49,231 nucleotides of DNA from Flavipsychrobacter stenotrophus. Its GTDB lineage: Bacteria; Bacteroidota; Bacteroidia; Chitinophagales; Chitinophagaceae. The translations under genes were made by a program, and so were the position numbers. The stretch spans positions 1 to 49,231 of the forward strand of contig CAMDNC010000002.1 in assembly GCA_945902755.1 (NCBI GenBank). The letters are read 5' to 3'. This document shows, one piece after another, positions 25,189 through 32,828 of this stretch (position 1 is the first letter of the stretch; the number at the start of each line of letters is the position of its first letter). The notes beneath the pieces were generated by a model. It saw only the letters and a list, made by a program, of their open reading frames with translations. It was not told where the DNA came from and made no database searches.

Positions 25189-26091
25189 TTACTTTTTTTC
25201 TGCTACTCTAAGCATTGCGCTTCTGGATCTAGGATTTTTTTTCTGTTCTTCTTCGGTTGGTTCTATCGGTTTTGCATTTACTAGTTTCAAGGGCGCTATG
25301 GTAGCTTCTTCATATTCACCTGGTTCATCCCATCTTCCTCTTTTCATATAGTGTTTCACTATCCGGTCTTCGAGTGAGTGAAACGAAATAATACTTAATC
25401 TTCCGCCTGGTTTCAGGCTAATGGTAGCCTGCATCATCAATTCCTTCAGCACACCTAGTTCGTCATTCACCTCTATTCTCAATGCCTGAAATACCTGAGC
25501 TAGATATTTGTTTGGGTTGCCCTTCATTACAGTTGCCAGCATTGCCTTCAGTCCTGCTATTGTCTGTAACTTCTGCATAGTTCGCTGCGCAACTATGTGT
25601 TTGGCCAACTGCTTTGAGTTGCGGACCTCTCCATACTGCTCGAACAACTGATGTAGTTGCTGCTCTGTGTAAGTGCGCAACACTTGTGCGGCTGTGAGAT
25701 CATTGCGCTTGTCCATTCTCATATCCAGTGGACCGTCAAATCTTATCGAGAAACCACGCTCTGCAGTGTCGAATTGAAAAGAACTAACTCCTAAATCTGC
25801 CAGTATTCCATCTACCTCATTATATCCATGCAATCTTAAAAACCTGCGCATGTACTTAAAGTTTTCCATTACAGGTATCAATCGTTCATCTTCTGGTTTG
25901 TTTCGCCATGCATCAGCATCTTGATCAAAAGCTATCAACCTACCGTTGGCGCTCAACCTGCTCAATATTTCCCTACTATGCCCTCCGCCACCAAATGTTG
26001 CATCTACATACACACCGTCTGGTTTTATGTCTAGCCCATCAACCGCTTCTTTTAGCAGCACTGTAGTATGATATGTATTTTGCTGCTCCAA
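25189..26091 (-). CDS. rsmH: 16S rRNA (cytosine-1402-N4)-methyltransferase
   Basis: RsmH (MraW) methylates N4 of C1402 in 16S rRNA using S-adenosylmethionine. The start NTYHTTVLLKEAVDGL, the SAM loop DATFGGGGHS (31-40), DLGVSSFQFD and the late SIISFHSLEDRIVKH are family signatures. Its 300 residues match the family. It is separated from mraZ by 5 nt, the classic mraZ-rsmH start of a dcw cluster. Confidence 0.97.
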   Translation of the reverse strand: MEQQNTYHTTVLLKEAVDGLDIKPDGVYVDATFGGGGHSREILSRLSANGRLIAFDQDADAWRNKPEDERLIPVMENFKYMRRFLRLHGYNEVDGILADLGVSSFQFDTAERGFSIRFDGPLDMRMDKRNDLTAAQVLRTYTEQQLHQLFEQYGEVRNSKQLAKHIVAQRTMQKLQTIAGLKAMLATVMKGNPNKYLAQVFQALRIEVNDELGVLKELMMQATISLKPGGRLSIISFHSLEDRIVKHYMKRGRWDEPGEYEEATIAPLKLVNAKPIEPTEEEQKKNPRSRSAMLRVAEKK

Positions 26092-26096
26092 TAGGT

Positions 26097-26561
26097 TTAG
26101 TTTTCAAAAATATTCCCAAAATCAATCGACACGCTTTGTGCCAGCTTGCTGTAGTTGACAGAATTTTGTTCGAGATATTTATAATACGTATCTTGGTCCC
26201 ATAATTCCAGTTTGTTGCCCTGAGCGGTTAAAACAGCATCTTTTTCTATTCCTGCAAATTCCAGTAATGATTTTGTTATTAAAATCCTTCCTGCGCTATC
26301 GGGTTCTACAAATGATGCGCCATTGAGAAACAAGCGCTTAAACATTCTAACATCTTCTCTAAGATCATTTAACTTACTAACCTTATCATGAATCACCGTC
26401 CATACGTCCATAGTATAAATTGTAATACACTTTTCAAAACCACGGTTTATGACAAATTTCTCTCCCATCCCTTCGGGTATCTGTTTAGCAATTTTTGCCG
26501 GCAACAGAAAACGCCCTTTGGAATCTATAGCTACTTCACCTTCGCCGAGAAATTTGGTCAT
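26097..26561 (-). CDS. mraZ: Transcriptional regulator MraZ
   Basis: MraZ is a ring-forming DNA-binding protein with two SpoVT/AbrB-like domains that represses its own dcw operon in E. coli. The 154-residue product shows both halves: GEGEVAIDSKGRFLLPAKIA (about 5-24) and the repeat-like SFVEPDSAGRILITKSLLEF (about 80-99). It is the first gene of the cluster and is preceded by 10-bp-spaced GTG(G/T) words over a -7 box, as expected for self-regulation. Confidence 0.95.
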   Translation of the reverse strand: MTKFLGEGEVAIDSKGRFLLPAKIAKQIPEGMGEKFVINRGFEKCITIYTMDVWTVIHDKVSKLNDLREDVRMFKRLFLNGASFVEPDSAGRILITKSLLEFAGIEKDAVLTAQGNKLELWDQDTYYKYLEQNSVNYSKLAQSVSIDFGNIFEN

Positions 26562-26584
26562 TTATGTGATTAATAGATAAATAC

Positions 26585-26614
26585 AACACAAATCTACACT
26601 TTTTCCCACCCAAA
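26585..26614 (-). promoter_or_regulatory. mraZ promoter with MraZ-box-like repeats
   Basis: On the minus strand, GTGGG (26609-26605), GTGTA (26599-26595) and GTGTT (26589-26585) are spaced exactly 10 bp apart. E. coli MraZ binds TGGGN words with the same period. The -7 box TAGATTTG (26596-26589) lies inside the array, and TTTG (26614-26611) could be the -33 element, though with a short 14-nt spacer. The ATG lies 27 nt downstream. Confidence 0.5.
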
Positions 26615-26638
26615 CGATGAAATTTGGGGAGGCGATTT

Positions 26639-26750
26639 TTATCCACATTTTGGAGGACCCCTGTATTCCTTTACTGGAGCGGCTTTCGGAGTAAAATCTG
26701 TGTGATTTTGACTAAAATGATGTGGATAACTCACCCAAAAATGTGAATAA
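26639..26750. promoter_or_regulatory. Cluster of three DnaA-box-like sites
   Basis: TTATCCACA is at 26639-26647 (plus) and again at 26721-26729 (minus); TTATTCACA, which fits TTWTNCACA, is at 26742-26750 (minus). The last two starts are 21 bp apart, two helical turns. The cluster lies between the divergent mraZ and purL starts, next to A/T-rich DNA. It is either a DnaA-controlled promoter region or part of a replication origin; the sequence alone does not decide. Confidence 0.55.
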
Positions 26751-26870
26751 GCGTGAGTAACCTTTGTTAGTTGGTTAATATCCGTGTTTTTATGGCTTTA
26801 ACGCACGTTTAAAAGCCCGTTTCCTGTTAACAACCCAGGTATGCGATACCATGCAACAATTCGATACCAA

Positions 26871-26878
26871 TATATTTG
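26871..26878 (+). promoter_or_regulatory. -7 box of purL
   Basis: TATATTTG matches TAnnTTTG and ends 24 nt before the ATG at 26903. The TTG at 26876, a possible longer start, is inside the box. No clear -33 TTTG. Confidence 0.5.
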
Positions 26879-26902
26879 AAGCAAAATTGTACTTTTACAG
26901 CT

Positions 26903-29110
26903 ATGATCGCCACACTCGAACAAGCAGTAAAACTGGGTCTTCGCGAAGAAGAATTTGAAAAAATAAAAGAAATTCTGGGTCGCACACCCAATTTCACCGA
27001 AACAGCAATGTACTCCGTAATGTGGAGCGAACATTGCAGTTATAAAAACTCTATTACTTGGCTGAAAACCTTGCCCAGAGACGGTGCCAAACTACTGGTG
27101 AAAGCAGGCGAAGAAAATGCTGGACTGGTAGATATAGGTGACGGCTGGGGTTGTGTATTTAAAATAGAAAGTCATAATCATCCATCTGCGATAGAGCCTT
27201 TTCAAGGAGCTGCTACTGGCGTAGGTGGTATACACAGAGACATATTTACGATGGGCGCCAGACCCATTGCCTCGCTCAATTCATTGCGCTTTGGTAAGGT
27301 AGACAACCCAAAAACACGCTGGCTGATAAAAGGTGTGGTAAAAGGTATAGGACACTATGGCAACTGCTTTGGTGTGCCTACAGTGGCCGGAGAAGTGTAT
27401 TATGAAAGTTGCTATCAGACCAACCCTCTGGTAAATGCCATGAGTGTGGGTGTGGTGCGCGTGGGACAAACTGTATCGGCAACATCGCATGGCGAAGGGA
27501 ATCCGGTGTTTATTGTAGGAGCATCTACAGGAAAGGATGGTATAGGTGGTGCATCATTTGCATCGGCAGATATATCTGAGAACAGTGCGGAACAACTGCC
27601 TGCGGTGCAAGTAGGTGATCCATTTGAAGAGAAAAAACTATTGGAAGCCTGTCTGGAAATGATACCTACTGGTGCGCTGATAGGCATGCAAGATATGGGG
27701 GCTGCGGGCATAACCTGTAGCACCAGCGAAATGAGTGCCAAGGGCGAACATGGTATGATTATTCATCTGGACAAAGTACCAACGCGCCAAGATAATATGA
27801 AGCCTTGGGAAATGCTGCTGAGCGAGAGCCAAGAACGCATGCTGATAGTGGTAAAAAAAGGTAGAGAAGAAGATGTGGAGCGCATATTTGACAAATGGGA
27901 CATACACTGTGTGCAAATAGGCGAGGTAACCAAAAATACTAACCTTAAATATTACATGAATGGCGAACTGGTAGCCGATGTGCCCGCCGAAAGCCTAGTG
28001 CTGGGTGGTGGTGCGCCAGTATACGAAAGAGCGTACAAAACACCTGCTTACTTTGAGGAAATCAATAAGTTTGATGCAGCATCTATACCCGTACCTGCCG
28101 ACCTGAAGGGCGTAGCATACGAACTGATACAACTGCCCAATATAGCCTCAAAACACTGGATATATGACCAGTATGACAGTATGGTAGGCACGGGCAATAC
28201 GCACACCAACGAGCCAAGCGATGCTGCCGTGGTGCGTGTGCACGGATCAGAAAAAGCATTAGCGATGACTACAGACTGTAACAGTAGGTATGTGTTTGCA
28301 GACCCTTACAAAGGCGCAATGATAGCGGTAGCTGAGGCTGCCCGCAATATTGTGTGCAGCGGCGCACAGCCAGTAGCCATTACCAACTGTTTGAACTTTG
28401 GTAATCCGTATAATCCTGAAGTGTACTATCAGTTTGTTTATGCTATAAAAGGCATGGGCGATGCATGTCGCAAATTTGACACGCCAGTAACTGGTGGCAA
28501 TGTAAGTTTCTATAACCAAAGCGAAGATGGCCCAGTGTACCCTACCCCTACTATAGGTATGGTGGGTGTAATGGACAATCTAAGCCAGAAAATGTCTCTG
28601 GGTTTTAAGCATGCCGGAGACGTATTGTACATGCTGGGCGTTAATACTGGAGACATTAATTGCTCTGAGTATCTGCACCACATATGCGATGTAACGCATA
28701 GTCCTGCGCCTCATTTCAATTTGGAAGATGAGTACACGTTGCAGCAAACCGTTGCCAGACTTATAAGTTCAAAATTAGTGAAGTCCGCACATGATATATC
28801 TGAAGGTGGTTTGTTTGCCTGCTTACTGGAATCGTGTATGAATAGTATGTTGGGTTTTAGCATCAGCACACAAGCTGATATCCGCAAGGACGCTGCGTTA
28901 TTTGGTGAGGGGCAAAGCAGAGTAGTGGTAAGTGTTAACCCCGATCTTGCAGCACTTTTTGAAGCGGAATTAAAAGGCTTGCCATTCAGCAAACTAGGTA
29001 CCGTAAGTGCTAATGAGGAAATACATATTGATGGAGATAGCTGGGGGTATGTATCAGATTGGAAACAAGCATATGATACTTCTCTAGAAAAGAAGCTGTC
29101 TGGCGAATAA
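26903..29110 (+). CDS. purL: Phosphoribosylformylglycinamidine synthase subunit PurL
   Basis: PurL converts FGAR to FGAM in purine synthesis, using ATP and ammonia from glutamine. At 735 residues it is the small form, which works with separate PurS and PurQ subunits; neither gene is in the window. Typical motifs are YSVMWSEHCSYKNS (37-50), ESHNHPSAIEPFQGAATGVGG (89-109) and, in the second half, GGNVSFYNQ and AHDISEGGL. The ATG at 26903 fits the family start (MIATLEQAVKLGL) and lies just after the promoter box. The gene stands alone, with its own terminator. Confidence 0.96.
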   Translation: MIATLEQAVKLGLREEEFEKIKEILGRTPNFTETAMYSVMWSEHCSYKNSITWLKTLPRDGAKLLVKAGEENAGLVDIGDGWGCVFKIESHNHPSAIEPFQGAATGVGGIHRDIFTMGARPIASLNSLRFGKVDNPKTRWLIKGVVKGIGHYGNCFGVPTVAGEVYYESCYQTNPLVNAMSVGVVRVGQTVSATSHGEGNPVFIVGASTGKDGIGGASFASADISENSAEQLPAVQVGDPFEEKKLLEACLEMIPTGALIGMQDMGAAGITCSTSEMSAKGEHGMIIHLDKVPTRQDNMKPWEMLLSESQERMLIVVKKGREEDVERIFDKWDIHCVQIGEVTKNTNLKYYMNGELVADVPAESLVLGGGAPVYERAYKTPAYFEEINKFDAASIPVPADLKGVAYELIQLPNIASKHWIYDQYDSMVGTGNTHTNEPSDAAVVRVHGSEKALAMTTDCNSRYVFADPYKGAMIAVAEAARNIVCSGAQPVAITNCLNFGNPYNPEVYYQFVYAIKGMGDACRKFDTPVTGGNVSFYNQSEDGPVYPTPTIGMVGVMDNLSQKMSLGFKHAGDVLYMLGVNTGDINCSEYLHHICDVTHSPAPHFNLEDEYTLQQTVARLISSKLVKSAHDISEGGLFACLLESCMNSMLGFSISTQADIRKDAALFGEGQSRVVVSVNPDLAALFEAELKGLPFSKLGTVSANEEIHIDGDSWGYVSDWKQAYDTSLEKKLSGE

Positions 29111-29121
29111 CTGTTCATCAA

Positions 29122-29168
29122 TCAAATGGGCTTCAAGTTGCCTACTTGAAGCCCATTTGATTTTCTTT
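29122..29168 (+). terminator. Strong terminator of purL
   Basis: A perfect 17-bp stem (29122-29138 with 29144-29160) with a 5-nt loop begins 12 nt after the purL stop and is followed by TTTTCTTT. It can also stop the convergent minus-strand gene. Confidence 0.92.
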
Positions 29169-29190
29169 GATAGTTGCTAATAATATTTAC

Positions 29191-29514
29191 CTAAGCTAGC
29201 TCTTCCATTCTGATTTGTATAAGATCAAGTCTATGTCTTATACTTTTGTATTGCAATCTATTGTCATTGATAGAACCGGATATAACTAAAACATCATACT
29301 CATTAGTGGAGCAGTCTGACGTTAACGCATCTACTGCGTCGTTTAACACTAAATAAAGCATAATGAACCTGCTTTTGCTAGCACTATCATAAGGTGAAAC
29401 TATTACTGCATCAATCACAGCTGTAGATCCTTCCTCATACGGAGCACCTACTAGAGACTGATAATTCTCACATATCTTTTGGGCAAGTGCGTAAGAAAAA
29501 GGAGGATGTACCAT
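29191..29514 (-). CDS. Hypothetical protein, 107 residues
   Basis: I do not recognise this protein. It has no signal peptide or membrane helix, starts MVHPPFSYALAQKICENYQS, and has a mixed alpha/beta look with a central hydrophobic strand (FIMLYLVLND) and a charged C-terminal helix (LDLIQIRMEEL). It is probably cytoplasmic. The coding case rests on an uninterrupted frame, codon use like its neighbours and the convergent terminator beyond its stop. The next minus-strand gene lies 133 nt upstream and has no evident link. Confidence 0.6.
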   Translation of the reverse strand: MVHPPFSYALAQKICENYQSLVGAPYEEGSTAVIDAVIVSPYDSASKSRFIMLYLVLNDAVDALTSDCSTNEYDVLVISGSINDNRLQYKSIRHRLDLIQIRMEELA

Positions 29515-29647
29515 GCTTCATTAATGAACGAGTTAAAGGTAAATTTTGTAAAGGAAATCAAGAAATAATGTGAAGTTAATAACGCCCCTTTAACTAGGTC
29601 ATACAAATCAGTAACAAATAAGCAAACCAACAAACTTTCGGTGATAT

Positions 29648-30223
29648 TTAGCCTTTGCTAGTATATGTGCTGTAGCTACTTGGCAGCGGATAACCTAATT
29701 CTTCCATTATGTTTTCCAAGTCTTTTTCTTCTTTAGGATTATACCTTCTGTCAAGGTTCAGCCCGTTTAGTCTTGCCCAGGTTTGCCATTTCACAGCAGT
29801 TAACGGATTTTTGAACTCTTGTAATATTTTATACAAGTTGAGTTCAGTTTGACGACAAATCAATTTAACTAGCAAAGTACCCTGAGTAACATTCAATTGT
29901 TTGATTTTATCCTCGAATTTTGTCCTCATTTCATCTTCTCTTCCGTTTACATATTTTCTTCTTTCTTTTCTGCTTATCCCTCGCTCATTCACTTTAGCAT
30001 TTACATCTTTAAAGAGCTGTGTAGAAGCATCTACGTAAGGTAAAATGGTAGTGACATAAAACTTCATTTGGTTGTAACGATACCTGTCTGTATCATTCAA
30101 CCACTGCGCAGTTACTCTTGCTTCGGGCAGCATATACACTGTGTCATTCATATATTGAGGAGCTACCTGTGCGCTTGCAACAAAAGGTAACATAAAAAGT
30201 AGCGCAATAAATATTCGTTTCAT
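29648..30223 (-). CDS. DUF4294 domain protein, exported
   Basis: The 191-residue product has a signal peptide (MKRIFIALLFMLPFVASAQ) and the DUF4294 pattern: a TVYMLPEARVTA start, a Tyr/Lys/Arg-rich helical centre, KQLNVTQGTLLVKLICRQTEL (about 108-128), a WQTWARLNGLNLDRRYNP segment and an acidic EEKDLENIMEELGYP end. The family is restricted to Bacteroidota and has no known function; a periplasmic location is inferred from the signal peptide. Gene neighbours give no further clue. Confidence 0.85.
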   Translation of the reverse strand: MKRIFIALLFMLPFVASAQVAPQYMNDTVYMLPEARVTAQWLNDTDRYRYNQMKFYVTTILPYVDASTQLFKDVNAKVNERGISRKERRKYVNGREDEMRTKFEDKIKQLNVTQGTLLVKLICRQTELNLYKILQEFKNPLTAVKWQTWARLNGLNLDRRYNPKEEKDLENIMEELGYPLPSSYSTYTSKG

Positions 30224-30320
30224 AATACTATATGCATATCAATATGCGTACCAAAAGTAACTACTGAATAGCTAATTTTCATCTTGTCGTTTTTTAAAGT
30301 TTTTTTTAACAATAAAAGTT

Positions 30321-30350
30321 GTTGCAGATTCAGAAAACTTACTAGATTTG
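30321..30350 (+). promoter_or_regulatory. Promoter-like sequence in front of a possible small RNA
   Basis: GTTG (30321-30324, one change from TTTG), an 18-nt spacer and TAGATTTG (30343-30350, full TAnnTTTG match). No coding start follows closely; a terminator does. Confidence 0.45.
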
Positions 30351-30355
30351 CAGTG

Positions 30356-30416
30356 GGTATATTTTTCATAAGGTGGAAGTAAGGCTTCAGCAATTGCAGG
30401 AGCCTTACTTTTTTTT
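30356..30416 (+). ncRNA. Possible small RNA or leader transcript
   Basis: The 351-nt divergent gap 30224-30574 holds a full promoter-like pattern and, about 27 nt after its -7 box, a perfect 10-bp stem (30377-30386 with 30401-30410) followed by eight Ts. A transcript from about 30356 to 30416 would be ~60 nt long and has no open frame of note. Alternatively it is an attenuated leader of the hydrolase gene that starts at 30575. I know of no matching RNA family. Confidence 0.4.
30377..30416 (+). terminator. Rho-independent terminator without an upstream gene
   Basis: AAGTAAGGCT / AGCCTTACTT stem, 14-nt loop containing GCAATTGC, then T8. No plus-strand gene ends upstream, which is why a small RNA or attenuator is suggested. 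Confidence 0.8.
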
Positions 30417-30574
30417 ATGGCTTTTAATGTCAAAAAAACGCTTCAGTCAACCCTAGATAAGGACAATACTGTGTGCAGGGGTTAGTGCAAATCAGGTAAT
30501 TCCAACATCATATTTCCTAACTTTACGTTTTTATCATAAACAGTAGTATTTTAGCAGCATACACAATATAATTA

Positions 30575-31336
30575 ATGGACTACGAAATAAAACACTCTGG
30601 CAAATTCAAGTATGTTGAAGAAGGTGCAGGTACGCCCCTCGTTTTACTGCATGGACTGTTTGGTGCCCTAAGCAATTTCAAAGATCTGGTGGACTATTAC
30701 AAGAGAACGCATCTTGTAATCATACCCTTACTTCCATTATACGATTTGTCGCTCATAGATACCAGCGTTGCTGGATTAGCAAAATATGTATACAAATTCT
30801 TTGAGCACAGAAAGCTTAAAGACGTTCACTTGCTTGGAAATTCACTTGGAGGTCATGTGGGCTTAGTGTTCACACTCAAACACCCCGAACTTGTGAAGAC
30901 AATAACACTCACGGGAAGTTCTGGTTTATTTGAAAATGGAATGGGTGAAACCTACCCCAAACGTGGCGACTATAACTACGTACAAAAGAAAACTGAACTG
31001 ACATTTTACGACCCTAAAGTGGCCACAAAAGAGCTGGTAGATGAGGTATTTAACATTATTAACAATAGACTTAAGGCACTGAAAATTATAGCATTAGCAC
31101 GTTCTGCTATTCGTCATAATTTAGGAGATGAACTTCAGGAGATAAAACAACCAGTATGTCTAATTTGGGGAAAAAATGATACCATTACACCTCCCATGGT
31201 TGCTGATGAGTTTCATAGATTGTTACCTACATCTGAGTTGCATTGGATAGATAAATGTGGACATGCACCTATGATGGAAGTACCCATTGAGTTTAACGCT
31301 ATCCTGTCTCAGTTTTTAGAAAAACATGAAGGATAG
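30575..31336 (+). CDS. Alpha/beta hydrolase
   Basis: The 253-residue protein has the whole alpha/beta hydrolase plan: the oxyanion-hole motif LLHGLFGA (24-31), the nucleophile elbow GNSLGG with Ser90, Asp202 in WGKNDTITPP and His230 in KCGHAPMMEVP. No signal peptide, so it is cytoplasmic. The substrate (ester, C-C bond or thioester) cannot be read from the sequence. The two plus-strand genes that follow are 78 nt away and may form an operon with it. Confidence 0.93.
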   Translation: MDYEIKHSGKFKYVEEGAGTPLVLLHGLFGALSNFKDLVDYYKRTHLVIIPLLPLYDLSLIDTSVAGLAKYVYKFFEHRKLKDVHLLGNSLGGHVGLVFTLKHPELVKTITLTGSSGLFENGMGETYPKRGDYNYVQKKTELTFYDPKVATKELVDEVFNIINNRLKALKIIALARSAIRHNLGDELQEIKQPVCLIWGKNDTITPPMVADEFHRLLPTSELHWIDKCGHAPMMEVPIEFNAILSQFLEKHEG

Positions 31337-31414
31337 CTTTCCATTATCGCAATTCAAAACCTCCAAGCTGACTATTTCGTATATGCTTGTAAGCATAAAA
31401 TTGCTACTTTAACT

Positions 31415-32074
31415 ATGAACTTAGAAATCTTAACAGATAAAACTATACCTGTTGTTTCTCCCAATGACACAATAGAAAAGTCGTTGAGCGTAATGGATGA
31501 GTCGCGACTTGACGGTCTACCGGTGTTGAGTGGAGAAGATTATGTGGCATTTGTGATGGAAGATACTCTTCTTGAGTACACCGACTCAACTCAGACGTTA
31601 TTGGCCGCCGGTCTACTCACCTACAAACCTGCTATAGGATCGCAATCGCACCCATTTGATGCCATCACAATTATGCATCAAGCAGGTTTGCCACTACTGC
31701 CTGTTCTTGATATTGAGAATAAATATTCAGGCTGCATTACCAAGGATAATTTGTTGGGTTACATCACCAACAATTCTGGCATCGCTAATCCGGGCGGTAT
31801 ATTGGTATTAGAAATTCTTCCTCGCAACTACTCTATGTATGAAATAGCTCGTATATGCGAGAATGAAGACGTAATACTGCTAGCAATGCACTCCCACACT
31901 AACGAAAGAGGTATGCTGGAAATAACAATGAAACTAAACCGAACGGTGCTAGACAGTGTAGTTGCCTCATTTGAGCGACACAACTACCATGTGCAGGAGG
32001 TTTATGGCAAAGACACCAACAACGAAGATATCATTGGCAAGTACAATTTGCTGATGAACTACATTAACATGTAA
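31415..32074 (+). CDS. CBS-pair domain protein
   Basis: The 219-residue product begins with a CBS pair (about 1-125): the first motif is IPVVSPNDTIEKSLSVMDESRLDGLPVL, the second FDAITIMHQAGLPLLPVLD...GCITKDNLLGYI. The last ~85 residues (ILVLEILPRNYSMYEIARICEN onward) resemble an ACT-like regulatory fold. CBS pairs bind adenine nucleotides such as AMP or ATP, so an energy-sensing or gating role is likely but the target is unknown. The next gene begins 2 nt after its stop, so the two are surely cotranscribed. Confidence 0.85.
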   Translation: MNLEILTDKTIPVVSPNDTIEKSLSVMDESRLDGLPVLSGEDYVAFVMEDTLLEYTDSTQTLLAAGLLTYKPAIGSQSHPFDAITIMHQAGLPLLPVLDIENKYSGCITKDNLLGYITNNSGIANPGGILVLEILPRNYSMYEIARICENEDVILLAMHSHTNERGMLEITMKLNRTVLDSVVASFERHNYHVQEVYGKDTNNEDIIGKYNLLMNYINM

Positions 32075-32076
32075 CG

Positions 32077-32661
32077 ATGATAGCTATAGACAATGTGCTC
32101 CTCAGCGACGAGCTTATACAAGAAGAGTTTGTGTGTGACCTCACAAAATGTAAAGGTGGCTGCTGTGTAGATGGGGATTGCGGTGCACCACTTACAGAAG
32201 AAGAGACATTGATACTAAAAGACATATACACTGATATAAAATCATCTCTGGTACCTGAATATATCGCTGAGATAGAAAAACAAGGCACTCATACCATAGA
32301 CAATGAATATGGATTTGTAACACCTACTGTGAATGGCGGTATATGCGTGTATGGCTACACTGACGAAACTGGCACTGTAAAATGTGGAATAGAAAAAGCT
32401 TGGCTTGAAGGCAAAACACATTTTCGCAAACCTATATCGTGTCATTTATACCCTATACGCATAACTGCTCACCCAGGATATGAAGCAGTAAATTATGAGC
32501 CAAGACCTAGTCTTTGTAAACCAGCGTGTAAACTAGGAAGAAAGTTGAAAGTACCTGTGTATAAATTTCTGAAAGACCCATTGATTCGTAAATATGGCGA
32601 GGACTTCTACAATGCATTAGACACTATAGCCATCAAGCACTTTCTTAACAAGGGCAAATAA
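32077..32661 (+). CDS. DUF3109 family Cys-rich protein
   Basis: The 194-residue protein is rich in cysteine: C20, C25, C29, C30, C35, C90, C103, C122, C147 and C151. The N-terminal pattern CDLTKCKGGCCVDGDCG and the later KPISCHLYPIRI match the DUF3109 family, related to the YkgJ-type proteins thought to bind zinc or an iron-sulfur cluster. There is no signal peptide, and a metal site in the cytoplasm is inferred. No biochemical function is known. It is tightly linked to the CBS gene. Confidence 0.88.
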   Translation: MIAIDNVLLSDELIQEEFVCDLTKCKGGCCVDGDCGAPLTEEETLILKDIYTDIKSSLVPEYIAEIEKQGTHTIDNEYGFVTPTVNGGICVYGYTDETGTVKCGIEKAWLEGKTHFRKPISCHLYPIRITAHPGYEAVNYEPRPSLCKPACKLGRKLKVPVYKFLKDPLIRKYGEDFYNALDTIAIKHFLNKGK

Positions 32662-32778
32662 CACTTTAGACCAAGCTTCAACAAAACTGTCTACACATTG
32701 CACAGAAGCTGCACAAAATGCCGTTTTTGAGTCACAAACAAGTATTAATTCTACACCTCAGCAATTACCACAAAGCAA

Positions 32779-32803
32779 GAGGTCCGAAGATTATTCGGAC
32801 CTC
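32779..32803. terminator. Hairpin between convergent genes
   Basis: A perfect 10-bp stem GAGGTCCGAA/TTCGGACCTC with a 5-nt loop. T-runs are weak on both sides (GTTTTT starts 9 nt after it on the plus strand), so termination efficiency is uncertain. Confidence 0.55.
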
Positions 32804-32828
32804 CAGTTGGCGTTTTTACAAAGCAATA

